A DNA stretch of 64,000 nt from Tiliqua scincoides (lineage: Eukaryota > Chordata > Lepidosauria > Squamata > Scincidae): NCBI RefSeq assembly GCF_035046505.1, contig NC_089829.1, positions 27,977,109-28,041,108 of the forward strand. The letters are read 5' to 3'. This document shows, in pieces, positions 36,736-46,449 of this stretch (within the stretch, counting starts at the first letter, position 1; the number at the start of each line of letters is the position of its first letter). A model generated the notes under the pieces. The model was not told where the DNA came from, searched no databases, and was given only the letters and a program-made list of their open reading frames with translations. The translations under genes and the position numbers were made by a program.

Positions 36736-39700
36736 AGTCTAGCAGTTTCCAAATCTGGCTAATTGCCATGGAGGCACTGTAGGGATGGTGGCTGGGTCCT
36801 CCTGCCAGAGTCTGTCCTCTAGCATCACATCACCCAAGTATAGATCTTAGCTAGGAGACATTTTTTTTTTTTACTGGAGTGTTAACTTTTGTCCAAAGCT
36901 GGATAGCTAAACTTTTCTCCATATTGAAATCACCACTTATCTTCACACTGTGATTTCTCTCGAGATTGCTGGCTGTGAAAGGAGGAAGTCGGGGCGGCTA
37001 AGATGCTATCTGGAAGCAATTCTTTATGTACCAAAAAGGAACACAAGTTGAGCATCCTGAAAACTGATATCTCCATATCTGTGGGAACCCGCCATTCTTC
37101 CTGCACTACACCAGGAAATGATTTAATATCTGCATCTATATCTCCATGAGCACAGAGCAACAGCATTATAAATTGGGATGATATAGGTACTCGACGCACA
37201 AGTCACTTTGCCATTACTGTTAGCAAAGTCACTTTGTCATCACTCATGGAAAATGGTTGGCGACTGGTAATATTACTAGCAAAATGTCCATCATTATGAC
37301 AGGCAGGGTAGTGTAAAGAACAGGGTAGTGTACCGAAAGCTTTGTTTTCTGAACATTCTGCATAAAGAGACCTATTGCCTCCTTTTTGCAACCTGGAGGC
37401 ACATTGCCTCTCCACTGAAATGGCATTTCTGTGAATGGAGCCAAGCTACACCACCCCAGTGTCTGAGAATGGGAGAAGGGTTTGCACACACCAGTGTATA
37501 ATTCCCAAGCATGAGTCTCTTTTCCCCAAATGGAATGAATGGTGGATATTGTATTGTATGAGGAAGATCAAGCCAGAAACGGTGACACCTGAGCCCAGAT
37601 GTCTTGCTTACAACAGGTCAACTCTTAGGCCAAGATCCAGTGTTTGTGTTTGGGCACAGGCATCAGGACTACCAACTCCAGAGCCCAGATCAACTAGGCA
37701 GGTAGACCTGGGCTCTGGGTTGAACTTTGTGGCCTCCCAGCCCAATCCTATCCACACTTTCCAGGGAGTAAGCCCCATTGACTCTAATGGGACTTATTTC
37801 TGAGTAGACTAGCATAAGATTGGGCTGTCCATGGCCAAAGTTTGCTGGGTGGTCTTAAAGCCCAGGTCTACCTGCTGGGTAAACCTGGGCTCCCATCTGG
37901 ACTTGAAGCCCAAGTCTGCAGGCTGGGTAAACCTGGGCTCCTGCTTGGACTTGGAGCCCATGTCTATCAGCTCATTAGACCTGGACTCCCATTCCCTGGC
38001 CTGGGGTCCCAGACCCTGGGCTGGGTAAATCTGGGCTTCCATTCCTGCCAATCTCACTGGCGCCTGCCCAGTGGGTGTTCCCCTGGCTCCTGATTTTGCT
38101 CCCCAGCCCAGCAGGCACCCTTGCGGGCTGGCAGACAGTTTGGGGGGCCACGCATTCATGCCCCCCCTGGAACTGCCCCAATGCAGACACAGATTGTAAG
38201 TTTGATTAATGGGCAGTGTGGTATCTAGGGTGAAGCAAGTGGAGACATCTACCCTGGGCGCCACTTGAAGGGGGCAGATAGGACTACTGAGTCCTGCAAA
38301 AGCAAGGCAGGTCTTGCTGGTTCACTCAGATATGTTATGAAACTGCAGATTCTCCACAGTTTCACATCTGCACTGCGCTAATCTTAGTTGTGACTGACTG
38401 AAATCCTGCTAATTTCAATCGAAAAGTTTTGACAATGTTCTTTAGATACAACCCATTCGTCTGATTTTTTTTCCTCCTTGGCTCCTTCAACAGAGCCATA
38501 GCAAATTAGTTGTGATCATTTTTTCTGCCTTAATCCAACAAACCACCCATGAGGTGCACTCCACTACACACAGAGAGTGCCAGCACCAGCAGCTGTGTAG
38601 CATGAAAATGCACTAATTCTCCAATTAGTCCTTTCAAAAACTCCCTTTGTCTCTTGCAAAATTTGCCTAATGGTTGAGGTTTGCTGGAGATGGCTGTGAA
38701 GTGTCCAGGCAAGGGTTGCCTGCCCTCCTGGCCTATGTGCATCCATAAGTGCTTGTCAGGAATGGAGGAGAAAATTGCAGAGCAGAGCAGCCCCAAGGAA
38801 TGTGTTTGTACAAAACCAAGGCACTGTTTTTACAACTCCTGATTCAGCTCCCTCTGCAGCCCTGCCCCTCATATCACTGCCAACCACCTTCACTCATTCA
38901 CTGCCACTCTCAGGAGTCCAAATATTCTTGCTGACATTCTCCTTTTGTCCCTCGCTGCCCCTTAGGCCTGGAGCCTACTTCTAGAGCAGCAGTTCCCAAT
39001 CTTAATGGCGCTGTGACCCACCTCATCCTCATGGTGGGTCACAACACTCCTGGTGGTGCCAGGGAGGCCTCTTCTGGGTCGTGCCAGGCTGGCAACACAC
39101 TCTACTGACCTCCATGGACTCCGAAAGGCTGCAGAAGTCTCCAAAAGCCTGTTCTGGTTTTCGGGGGCAAACTGGAAGTTGTCTCCAAAAACTGGAAGTG
39201 GCTTTTGGAGGCTTCTGTGGGCCATTCTGAGGAGGCCAATAGAGTGGTAGCTGGCATGGCATGATCAGGAAGAAGCCTCCAGGTCTATCTAATGCTTCTG
39301 GAGTGCCTCTGATTTGGCGCTGTTTGGGCACAAGGGAGGGCAGGAGCACCCAGCCTGCAACCCACCTCACATGGGCTCATGACCCACCAGTAGGTTGAGA
39401 CCCCCAGTTTGGAAAAGGCTGTTCTAGAAAGCGTCAACAATGCTGCTTTTCTCACTTGCTTCACTCACTTCTTACTTTTCCTCCTCACCTCCTTCAGGTC
39501 ATACCTCAAAACTTGCCTTGCCCATGAAGTCTCTGGCACACAGTCTACAGCCCCCTCCCCCCAATACTTCATCGTAACTCTCAGGCTGCAATCCTATGCA
39601 CGATTTCCTGGGAGTACATCCCTTTGAATACAATGGAACTTACTTCTGAATTTGACATGCACAGAATTGTACTGTCAGTGTGCATCAGTTAAATAATCAC

Positions 39701-42668
39701 AAATTCTTTCCCTCTTTACCCTTCCTCTATTTTTTTTTCCTCTCCATCTGTTGTCTTCGTGTGTTGTATTCCAGATTGTAAAGCCCTTGGGGCAATGACC
39801 TGATGTCTTGTACTTTGAAAAGTGACACCAGGTCACTCCTCTCAGATTGCATATCATGAAAAACAAAGAAGCACCTGAACAAAGGTGAGTTCCAAAAGGT
39901 GAATCCAAAGATCCAGAAGCAATCTCATGCAATGTGAGTTAACTCTTTGTGTACTTGTGTTGCCTGCTGTTCCCTCTTCTTATCCTTTGAATCAGCATAC
40001 CGTTCCAAATGTTCATCTAGAAGGCACAGTTCTGGCAGAAAGTGGCTGGGATAAACCCAGTAACAGAGAATGTGTTGCAGGTGTGATGTGATTCTGTCAC
40101 CTCTTGTCTGCTTTGCTGCACTTGCAGCAATCCAATTAATTGGTCTTTCAGATGTAAACCTCACTGAGTTCAGTGGGACTTACTCCTGGGTCAGTGTGTA
40201 TAGCATTGCAATTGTCGTCTCAGAAAATCTGTGAGACAGCCTATCTTGAATGAGGAATTCATGGGATGTGTCATCAAAAGGTATATGTGGTGCACGAATA
40301 AAACTGTTCATATTGAATTAGGTTTTCAAATAAGTGGTTCTATTCTGTGACTTCTCTGGATAGTGGGGTGCAGAGACTGGCTATGGTGCTTTGGAAACAC
40401 AGTCCCTCCCTTAAGAGCACATAGGAATTCAGTTTTGGAAAAAATAACACACAGAGGGCACAATCCTAACCTTTGCTGGAACAGGCAAGCCGGGAGAAGC
40501 ACAGGATCGTGGCCAGAAGCAGCTCAACCAGAAGTAAGGGGAAACTTTTCTCCTTACCTTGGGTAAGGACTGCTAGCCACAATGGGTCTCCTCGAACTTG
40601 CGCCACCTCTGGAGGTGGCGCAAGTCCGAGGAGAGCAGAGCAGCTTGAATTCGCTCAATTCTCCCTGGAGAACAGGGATTGGGATCCGGCATAACTGCTG
40701 GATCACAGCCCTGCCTCCCGCTCCTCGCCAGCCCGCCCCCAGGGCTGCCCATTGACCACCCTCCTCCCCGCCCAGGAAAGGGACTTGGGCCGGCATAGGG
40801 TACAGTTTGGATTGCGCCCAGAGTTTATTATCTCCCTAAAAAGGCAGTATACGGCTTACACGAGTTCTGCTATTTTCACTTAATGTTTCTGTATCATAGC
40901 TTCTGGTTGGGCACAAAAAGTTTTAGCTTAAATAATTACAATTTAACTGTTGAAATGAGTTAGAGAGCTGTCAGTCCAAAGACTGTAAAGTATTTCACCA
41001 CTTTAATTTTTGCTCGTTAGAGAGGACTTACTATTTCACTGGAACTTCCAGTATTAGTTAAGTGCTATAACTGACCTGGATGTATAGATCTGGCAAGACC
41101 TCAGTCTGCCCCTCACCCAGATAGACTGTTTTCCAAGACATCGTTTTTGTTTACCAATATCACCCTATCCAAGCCTGCATTTATACACAGTGACAGATTA
41201 GCCTAAGAACTATGAGTCTTCCTGATTCCAGTGTCCACCCTGCTCTAACAAAGTTAACCCTCCTCCAGTTAAACACCAACTCTTTCTAAAATGCAGTTAA
41301 ATTCTCTTTTTCTGCTGCCCTTCTCTCCCCCCCCACCTCAAAACTACAAATGCAACTCTTTGAAAGTGGCCACTTTCAAACCCTGTACGTTTCATCCCCC
41401 GGTTGAAGACAATTAGTTCAAACATTCAGGGACAGTCAGGACATAGCCCCTTGCATCACAACCTGCCCCAAACCCTGCTATTCTCTGAGCATTTAACCCA
41501 ACCCCAGTTTACAACCACCAGCGACTCTCTTCGATCCTTTCAGACGAAGAGAGAGAAAGCAGCAAAAGTAAAGAAAAAAGTGTGAGTATGTGTGAGCATG
41601 TATATTCATGTACACTGGTGTGCAATTTCAAGGCACACATCAAGAACAGTATTTAAGAATAAAATTGCAGAGTGTTTTAAGAACAAAATTTTCCTTTGTG
41701 ATGTTCAGATAAGCAACAACAAATGTCAATTCTCTGTCAACATTTGCTCTGTTATTAATTCTCTGTGGCCATTTGTAAAAAATAGACCAAAGGAAAAAAA
41801 CAACCCAGTCCCTTTCCACCTTTTAAAGTGGTAGTTCTCTTTGATTTATAGCAAGGTGAGAACCACTGACCCTATTCAACCCATCATAGAATCCCTCCCA
41901 GTGGCGGCGGCTGGTGTTTTTTTGTTTTTAGATTCTGGTGCACTTGTTTTTAGATTCTGAGTCCTCTTGGAGCCAGGAATCATCTTCTCCTGTACAATGC
42001 AAACCGTTTGAGAACTTTTTTTCAGTTTAAAAGCAGTAAAAAAAATATTCCTGATACTGATGATGGCATGTAACCCCTTGCATCTCTGAAAAGTTCAAAA
42101 TACATAGTAGTTGAGATAATTCTATATTTCAAGGGCAACAGAGTCTGCAATCATACACCCACTTCCTGGGTAATTCCCATTGAACACAGTGGAATTTACT
42201 TCCAAGTCGACATACATAGCATTGTGCTGTTAGTCATGTGGAGCACAATTCTGTGTGCATTTACTCAGCAGTAGGTTCCACTGTGTTCAGTGATGCTTGC
42301 TAGGGATTGCACCCTTAAAGTTCCACAACATTCTTTCAAGCAGTGATATTGACTGGGTCGTTAAGAAAGTCGTGAGGTCCCATCTTACCTGTGATGAGGA
42401 CTGCTTTGTGGTCCACAGGGAGCATCGTCTGGACATGTGCATAAAGGCAAAAGGCGAAGCATGCTACAGAGAATACAATCAAGCCCAGAGAACTTCTCAG
42501 TGTGGCAGAACAGAGAATCCCCAAAATAAGAAGCAGGAAAAGACCAAGGCAGAAAGGAACTTTTTTCATGCCGCAGTTCTTTTGGACTTGGCAAAGGACC
42601 ATTCCTCCACAGACCATAGTCACGCCCAAGTAGATCATCACTGAATTGTCCACTCCAGAGAGGTACAT
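26121..42668 (-). CDS. HSD17B2: 17-beta-hydroxysteroid dehydrogenase type 2, five coding exons
   Basis: Joining 42668-42389, 35692-35480, 34698-34513, 27521-27384 and 26476-26121 on the minus strand gives 1173 nt, or 390 aa plus stop (human about 387). Family knowledge: this ER-membrane SDR oxidises oestradiol to oestrone and testosterone to androstenedione with NAD+. Seen: three N-terminal hydrophobic segments (about residues 10-27, 37-55, 61-77), cofactor motif TGSDSGIG (93-100), INNAG (170-174), catalytic Ser224 in NISSM, and YGASK with Tyr237 and Lys241 (Ser-Tyr spacing 13, as in the family). All four introns are GT-AG and phase 1. The start is placed at MYLSG because that best matches the human N-terminus; an in-frame Met two codons upstream (42674) is the alternative. 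Protein similarity to human HSD17B2 is recognisable throughout, and no disabling change is seen. Confidence 0.95.
26560..26900. repeat. GC-rich interspersed repeat in HSD17B2 intron 4
   Basis: Shares words with 2751-3292 (ACATGCCATAAAGCA versus ACATGCCGTAAGGCA). Termini not resolved. Confidence 0.35.
27171..27257 (-). repeat. Short 85-bp interspersed repeat
   Basis: CCAATCCTATGCACACTTTC left end and TCTGAGTAGACATGCC right half; in intron 4 of HSD17B2. Confidence 0.65.
27384..27521 (-). CDS. HSD17B2: HSD17B2 coding exon 4
   Basis: 138 nt. Acceptor is CCACAG|GAGGTATCC and donor is ACAT|GTGAGT. Encodes GIPMPRFAAYGASKAALSMF through KWGVKVAAIHPSGFKT, including the catalytic YxxxK (Tyr237, Lys241). 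Confidence 0.94.
27522..28600. other. HSD17B2 intron 3, unassigned part
   Basis: No exon, repeat or frame with a domain is recognised; sequence looks unique. Confidence 0.4.
28609..28855 (-). mobile_element. Non-autonomous hAT element (family C)
   Basis: Ends CAGGGATGTCACACTCG and TGTTTGACACTCCTA. Duplication tactagat (28601-28608) and tcctagat (28856-28863), 7/8. Interior matches 15601-15932 in reverse. Confidence 0.85.
28930..29135 (-). mobile_element. tRNA-derived SINE
   Basis: Reverse strand has the B box GGTTCAAATCCCCATTC, the CTACCTCACAGGG segment and a tail TTGGAGGAAGGGTGGTATAA. Nearly full length. Confidence 0.8.
29143..29554. mobile_element. Non-autonomous hAT-like element (family D)
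   Basis: Ends CAGGATTTGCCAAACTGGG and a diverged mirror TTGGGAACTGCTG. Flanks cagtacac and ttctacac (5/8). Internal hairpin CCACTTCTAGTTT / AACCAGAAGTGG near 29330-29370. Same internal structure as 38987-39421. Confidence 0.65.
29555..30814. other. HSD17B2 intron 3, mostly unassigned
   Basis: Contains (GA)n at 29919-29949; otherwise unique with no exon signal. Confidence 0.4.
30815..30975 (+). mobile_element. tRNA-derived SINE of a second type, old
   Basis: CCTAGCTCAGTGGCAGAG is an A-box-like tRNA start, followed by GCTTTGAATGCAGGAGGT and GATGCCCTATTTAAAATTC. Resembles a common squamate tRNA-headed SINE; truncated and diverged, not a tRNA gene. Confidence 0.6.
31220..31320 (-). mobile_element. 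L2/CR1-type LINE extreme 3' end
   Basis: Reverse of AAGAACAGCCCCACTGGATC, then CCCATCTAGTCC and CACAGTGGCCCATCAAATAC. Very short 5'-truncated copy. Confidence 0.85.
31501..31598. repeat. (TATC)n / (GATA)n microsatellite
   Basis: About 24 perfect tetranucleotide units in intron 3 of HSD17B2. Confidence 0.98.
32030..32400. promoter_or_regulatory. Candidate conserved non-coding element in HSD17B2 intron 3
   Basis: Non-repetitive, keeps several CpGs (CGGCGATTGCTTCG, ATCCCGACTGTCGGGATGG) in a CpG-poor intron, no splice-supported frame. The 32076-32093 stretch is a short perfect palindrome. Inference. Confidence 0.3.
32421..32600. mobile_element. Short hAT MITE
   Basis: Ends CAGTGGTTCTAAAAC and TTGGGAACCACTG; flanks gtttgtat and gtttttag (5-6/8). 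Internal sequence short and non-coding. Confidence 0.6.
32788..33106. mobile_element. Non-autonomous hAT element (family E)
   Basis: Ends CAGGGTGACCAGATG and CATCTGGTCACCCTG are perfect 15-bp inverted repeats. Exact 8-bp duplication ctcaggtc (32780-32787, 33107-33114). Related foldback copy at 58002-58174. Confidence 0.97.
33481..33556 (-). repeat. Short 85-bp interspersed repeat
   Basis: GTAATCCTAATCTGGGAGTA and TTACTTCTGAGTAGACATAC halves; right end eroded. Confidence 0.65.
33713..34005. mobile_element. Non-autonomous hAT element
   Basis: Ends CAGTGGTTCCCAAAC and TTTGGGAATCACTA; duplication atctagtc (33705-33712) and atctagcc (34006-34013), 7/8. GC-rich interior. Confidence 0.85.
34513..34698 (-). 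CDS. HSD17B2: HSD17B2 coding exon 3
   Basis: 186 nt. Acceptor is CCCCAG|CTCTTTGG and donor is GCTG|GTAAGT. Encodes ALWGLINNAGILGF and KTFLPLLRKSKGRL, then NISSM, supplying the SDR NNAG motif and the catalytic serine. The near-identical human stretch KTFLPLLRKSKGRL makes the assignment firm. Confidence 0.95.
34840..35110. repeat. Diverged inverted-repeat element in HSD17B2 intron 2
   Basis: GGGCCCAGTCTTATGCTCTC left word with ATGCAATGTTGTCAGC inside, similar in layout to the CCAATCCTATCC family. Right end not resolved. Confidence 0.35.
35480..35692 (-). CDS. HSD17B2: HSD17B2 coding exon 2
   Basis: 213 nt. The acceptor is a T-rich tract ending in CAG, then GA AGC GAC, which completes the Gly codon and reads GSDSGIGHELAKYL. 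It carries the cofactor loop and the segment FAGVLNEKGPGAEQLRKTC, close to human FAGVLNENGPGAEELRRTC. Donor is TCAG|GTATGC. Phase 1 at both ends. Confidence 0.94.
35693..36345. other. HSD17B2 intron 1, unassigned part
   Basis: G run at 35766; no exon or repeat recognised. Confidence 0.4.
36346..36518. mobile_element. Miniature inverted-repeat element
   Basis: CCCAATCCTATCCAACTTTC and its mirror GGAAGTTGGATAGGATTGAG. Same family as 18936-19125. Confidence 0.85.
36687..36733. repeat. (AG)n microsatellite
   Basis: Pure AG run of about 23 units in HSD17B2 intron 1. Confidence 0.97.
36734..37740. other. HSD17B2 intron 1, unassigned part
   Basis: T run at 36861; frames on both strands lack domains. 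The end (about 37675) carries one diverged copy of the 49-bp minisatellite word AGACCTGGGCTC. Confidence 0.4.
37741..37827 (-). repeat. Short 85-bp interspersed repeat, full length
   Basis: CCCAATCCTATCCACACTTT left and AGCATAAGATTGGGCTG right. Confidence 0.7.
37857..38053. repeat. Minisatellite, about four units of 49 bp
   Basis: Units recur as GGGTAAACCTGGGCTCC followed by TTGGACTTG and AAGCCCA. It creates a repetitive 151-codon minus-strand frame (38264-37809) with PRFTQ...DLGFK periods, which is a by-product rather than a gene. Confidence 0.8.
38211..38978. other. HSD17B2 intron 1, unassigned part
   Basis: No exon or repeat recognised. Confidence 0.4.
38987..39421. mobile_element. Non-autonomous hAT element (family D)
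   Basis: Starts CAGCAGTTCCCAATCTTAA and ends CAGTTTGGAAAAGGCTG. Duplication ttctagag (38979-38986) and ttctagaa (39422-39429), 7/8. Internal hairpin of CCAAAAACTGGAAGTGG type as in 29143-29554. Confidence 0.8.
39587..39673 (-). repeat. Short 85-bp interspersed repeat
   Basis: GCAATCCTATGCACGATTTC left; TACTTCTGAATTTGACATGC right half. Confidence 0.65.
39674..40145. other. HSD17B2 intron 1, unassigned part
   Basis: Unique sequence; no exon signal. Confidence 0.4.
40146..40216 (+). repeat. Short 85-bp interspersed repeat, eroded
   Basis: GTTCAGTGGGACTTACTCCT and CATTGCAATTG right end. Confidence 0.55.
40455..40820 (+). repeat. GC-rich non-autonomous repeat
   Basis: Begins GGCACAATCCTAACC and ends GGTACAGTTTGGATTGCGCC; the centre holds the palindrome TTGCGCCACCTCTGGAGGTG. 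Inverted relative at 24990-25360. Confidence 0.7.
40821..42143. other. HSD17B2 intron 1, mostly unassigned
   Basis: AT-rich unique sequence; C runs near 41330. No exon signal. Confidence 0.4.
42144..42316. repeat. Two adjacent short 85-bp repeats
   Basis: Copy one about 42144-42230 (GCAATCATACACCCACTTCC) is followed head to tail by copy two about 42243-42316 (GCACAATTCTGTGTGCATTT), both close to the HSD17B2 exon 1 donor. Confidence 0.6.
42389..42668 (-). CDS. HSD17B2: HSD17B2 coding exon 1
   Basis: Encodes the N-terminal membrane anchor and the first beta strand of the Rossmann fold, ending in LPVDHKAVLIT plus the first base of a Gly codon. The donor on the minus strand is G|GTAAGA. Two in-frame ATGs lie close together (42674 and 42668); the second aligns better with the human start. 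Length is 280 nt, leaving phase 1. Confidence 0.92.
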
Positions 42669-43249
42669 GACCATGGTCACAGCCAGAAGACAGTCAGGAC
42701 GAATTAACACACATGCGCTGCAAAAAAATTAGACAATCAGTTCCCAGCAGAGTTCAACAGATGTGTCACTATAAGTTAGCACATCTTATACATGGATGGG
42801 ATGGAAAGAGAAGGGCTGGCTGCAGATGGAGAGGTGGGAGAGATCTGGTGAGGGGCTGCAAGTCATGAAGTTGCAATATAGATATATTTTTACAGAGCGG
42901 CTTCTCTGAGCTGCTTCCAGGAGAGGATAAAATCCGAGGACACCTTCCTCTCACCTTTACACTGACAAGGTGGACTCCACCTTCAGTGGAATACACAGCA
43001 TGCATAATGATTGACAGAGCTGGGAGGGGGCATGACGTAGCAAGCCCTAAGGGAGGCGAGAGCTCCTACATCATTCACTTGTTTAAAGAGATTGTTCTTC
43101 AGGAGACAGTGAAGAAATGCATTTCCACTACAGAGCAGTGCAGTTTCTCAGCCAGCCTTTGATGTGCAGGCTCTGACTGTGCTCATTTAAGAGGCATAAC
43201 AACAGTTCTGTCAATGCTCTTTCAACACTGCCAAGTTGATGTTGTGCAG
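42669..43249. other. 5' flank of HSD17B2
   Basis: Immediate upstream region of the first coding exon. No TATA box, CpG cluster or upstream exon can be assigned with confidence; the promoter is expected here or further upstream. Confidence 0.3.
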
Positions 43250-43450
43250 TGAAGTATTTAGAGCTTCAGGTTCAGATGGAGGAGAGAGACCTGGGTTCAA
43301 AGTCCAACTCAGCCAGGCAGCACATTAGATGGCAATGGGCCAATTCTTCTCTCTCAGCCTAACCTACCTCACAGGCTGGTTGTGAGCAGGACAGAAACTT
43401 TTATACTGCCCTGAACTCTTTGGAGGAAAGCAGCATAGAACTGCATCCAG
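43250..43450 (+). mobile_element. tRNA-derived SINE
   Basis: B box GGGTTCAAAGTCCAACTC, then CTCAGCCTAACCTACCTCAC and a tail CTTTGGAGGAAAGCAGCATA. Nearly full length. Confidence 0.85.
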
Positions 43451-43847
43451 TTCTCTGGGTTAACTAATCTGCTGAAGCACATCAGTCCTCTCTCACAGCG
43501 CTAGAAGCAGGAGTTATCTTCTGAAACAATCTGGCTGGAGATTCAGATGGGGAAAGCAAGTTCTGCTTTGCACAGCATGTAAATGATACCATAGTATTGT
43601 GACAAGATCTAGATTCATAGAATGTCAGAATTGGAAGAGCTCTTGGAGGTCATGTAGTTCAGTCACTTAGTACAGTGGTTCTCAAACATTTTAGTCCCAG
43701 GACCCACTTTTTGGAATGGCAATCTGTTAGGACCCACTAAAAGTGATGTCATTAACCTGGAAGTGATGTCATGGCCAGAAGTGACATAACCAAGCAGGAA
43801 AATTTTTGACACCCACCATGTGACAAAATCAAATCAACTCAACTAAG

Positions 43848-44229
43848 GGCCCAATCCTATGGGCCACAGCTATCACAAAAGTGCTGTGAGACAGAAAGAG
43901 CTCCTGGCAGCAGGGCTTTTTGGGGAGGGGGGGAGGAAGGGAAGAAGGCAGAACTGGGTGGGGGGAGGGCAGGAGCGGGTCTGTGAGGGGGCAGAGATGA
44001 CAGCAGACTCTGCCGCCGTATCTTAGCCCCCTCCTGGACTGGGAAACCCACTCAATAGTAGGTGCTGATCCAAGGAGACTCATTGGGGCTGCCTGGGAGT
44101 TACACAGGGTAAGGGAATGTTACCCTGAAAGACCTGGCACTGCTTCCCTAGCCCCCATAGGATACAGGAGTTGCCATTTTGGTGCCATTGTAGCCCCAGG
44201 CACTTGGGAAACATAGGATTGGGCTGCTA
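43848..44229. mobile_element. Inverted-repeat element inserted in the hAT
   Basis: Ends GGGCCCAATCCTATGGG and ACATAGGATTGGGCTG; GC-rich 380-bp interior with a G run at 43930. Confidence 0.7.
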
Positions 44230-44393
44230 GTAAGCAAATTAAAAGTTTACAACAGGTTTAAAAATTATTTAAAATAAAGAACACTTCTAACACTCCCAAG
44301 CAGTTGCTGATCTGTTTTAAAAAAATTCCCCAAACATTCCAAAGGCTGAAATCCTATCCACACTTACCCAGGAGTAAGCTCCATTGACTACAG

Positions 44394-44573
44394 GCCCAAT
44401 TCTATCCAATTTTCCAGCACCGGTGCAACCGCAATGCAGCCTCAAGGTAAGGGAACAAATGTCCCCATACCTTAAGGAGGCCTCTGTGACTGCTGCCCCA
44501 CCACAAGATGCAGTGCAAGCCCCTTTGCCATGGCTTCACCAGCACTGGAAAATTGGATAGGATTGGGCCCTAC
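44394..44573. mobile_element. Miniature inverted-repeat element inserted in the hAT
   Basis: CCCAATTCTATCCAATTTTC and mirror GAAAATTGGATAGGATTGGG, about 20-bp near-perfect inverted repeats. Confidence 0.9.
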
Positions 44574-44795
44574 CATTGTTAAAAGCATATACATAGTAGG
44601 TTATAGAATATACACTATACAGCCTGTTAAAAGTACAAATCTGTAACATTTCCCCAAATGCAGTCACATACCTTGGTAGCATCAAATGTAATATATTAAA
44701 AATAAAATATTGAAATGAATGGGGTCCCACCTGAAATTGGCTTGTGACCCACCTAGTGGGTACTAACCCACAGTTTGAGAAACACAGCAAGTATA

Positions 44796-45589
44796 TAAAC
44801 TCACCAATTGATAAAAATGAGAGCACATATTAAAAATCTACTCCCCCCTGAGTTTTAAGACAATTGAAATGTTTGAAAAGGTGACACTTTGCAGCCTAGT
44901 GATACTGAGAAACCAGAATGTGGTGGGTGTGGCCACCACAAAGTAGGAACTGTGGGTAAAATGGGCTGCTTATCTCAGCCCCTTGATACCTCTACATGCT
45001 CTGAAATAAAATATAAAATTTTCACTTTTTGGGGACAGGCCAGCCAGCAGAACTGGCAGCACTGGCTCACGGTCTCAGCCTCCTTGTAGCCCCTTCAATG
45101 AAGAACATTGTTTCTTTTGATCCAATTCACGAGAGTCTCTAATCTCCTGGGCCTGATGTTGGGCGGTAGGCTCCCATTGCGTGCCATAGAGCGGAAACAA
45201 TCTCAGGCATTTGATGTTGAGTTATTTGGCAACAAACTTTGTTGTCGACTGCATTTGACAACTGCAGTTGAACTGCATATTTTCGACTGGGTTTGAGCCA
45301 GGCAAATCTGATCCCCTGCATAGTGCTGTGAGGTCATCTGTTTTGCTACACAAATTCCTAACTTGGCAATATTATCACACATCTGACTCACATAAGGAGG
45401 CAGACTAAAATACTGCTGGTGAGGTGGGAGTAGGAGATGATGGCACCCAAGCAGGTGGTATCAACTAAGGAAAGAAAGCTAGCAAACAAGATTTAAAACT
45501 CAACGACTATATGTACAGTCAAACAACTTTTGTGAGTTGTGTTATTATGAATTGCCTTTGCTCATTTTGCACACCTGGCCAGATTGTCA
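44796..45589. other. No feature recognised
   Basis: Unique sequence; short inverted words around 45235-45290 (GTCGACTGC, GACAACTGCAGTTG) but no frame or TE. Confidence 0.35.
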
Positions 45590-45676
45590 GCACAAACCTA
45601 TTCATGTCTACTCAGAAATAAGTCCTACTGTGTTCAGTAGAGTAAACCCACATCAGTGGGTTTAAGATTGCAATGT
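45590..45676 (+). repeat. Short 85-bp interspersed repeat
   Basis: CATGTCTACTCAGAAATAAG then GTGTTCAGTAGAGTAAAC; right end diverged. Confidence 0.6.
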
Positions 45677-46449
45677 CTGTGGAAGACACTCCTGTGAGAT
45701 ATGACTGCCCCATAATCTGTGAATTTAAGCTGCAATTATTTCACAACTAATCAACAGACCAAAAAAAAAAAAAAAAAATCAGGAGAAATCTGCAATTTGG
45801 ATCGTTAACTCTGAAAACAAGCATGCAATTTGTTGATATTTGCTTGAGGATGTATTGGAAGGAAGCAAGGCCCTGTTGATTTCATGCTCTGCTGGAAAGA
45901 AGCGATCTTCTGATAAACTTAAAAGAGATGTTCAGTGCAATAATTAAGAAAAAAAATGGCACCACCCTTCACAAGGCACTTGCCCACTTTTGATGCCATC
46001 AGAGTAAATGTCACCAAAGAACACCTCTCAGTCCTATTCTTTTCATTCCTTCCAAAGGAAGGTGTCTCCTGGATTTCTTCAGTTGGCAAATGTTTTTCTT
46101 CCACACACAGAAAGCCCTGTTCCAGAGAGGCCTCTAAGGATGTGAAAAGTCTTTCATGTTTCAAAAGAAGAGGAATTTTTTTTGTTTTTTCCTCCCTTCC
46201 TTAGATTAGAGATGCTGATTGCTTCCCAAGGCTTCAAGCAGCAGCAGTTATGTCTTTTCTCCTCAGTGACAGAGATTCCTTTGCGATCAAACCAGGTGTC
46301 ACCATGCCAGCCAACATTTCGCTGACAAAAACAGAGACTCGCTTATATCAGCCCCTTTTCTCAAACCAAGGATCAGCTTTTTTTGCTCATCTAAAATCCC
46401 CAAACACTGTTTCCTGTTTCTCATATGCTCTGGGCTCTGATCACTTTGG
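45677..46449. other. No gene; contains an A19 run
   Basis: Poly-A at 45761-45778 without a recognisable retrocopy before it; otherwise unique. Confidence 0.35.

Larger units (their letters stand above)
43673..44787 (-). mobile_element. hAT element (family B) interrupted by two other elements
   Basis: Left end CAGTGGTTCTCAAAC and right end CAGTTTGAGAAACACAG match family B in reverse. The normal 350-bp body is split by 43848-44229 and 44394-44573, each with its own inverted ends. Flanking duplication is unclear. Confidence 0.8.

Noticed and set aside
37809-38264. 151-codon frame with internal repeats
   Set aside because: Produced by a 49-bp minisatellite whose unit is not a multiple of three in every copy; no start context or domain.
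45761-45778. Poly-A run as evidence of a processed retrocopy
   Set aside because: No recognisable gene sequence or target duplication precedes it.
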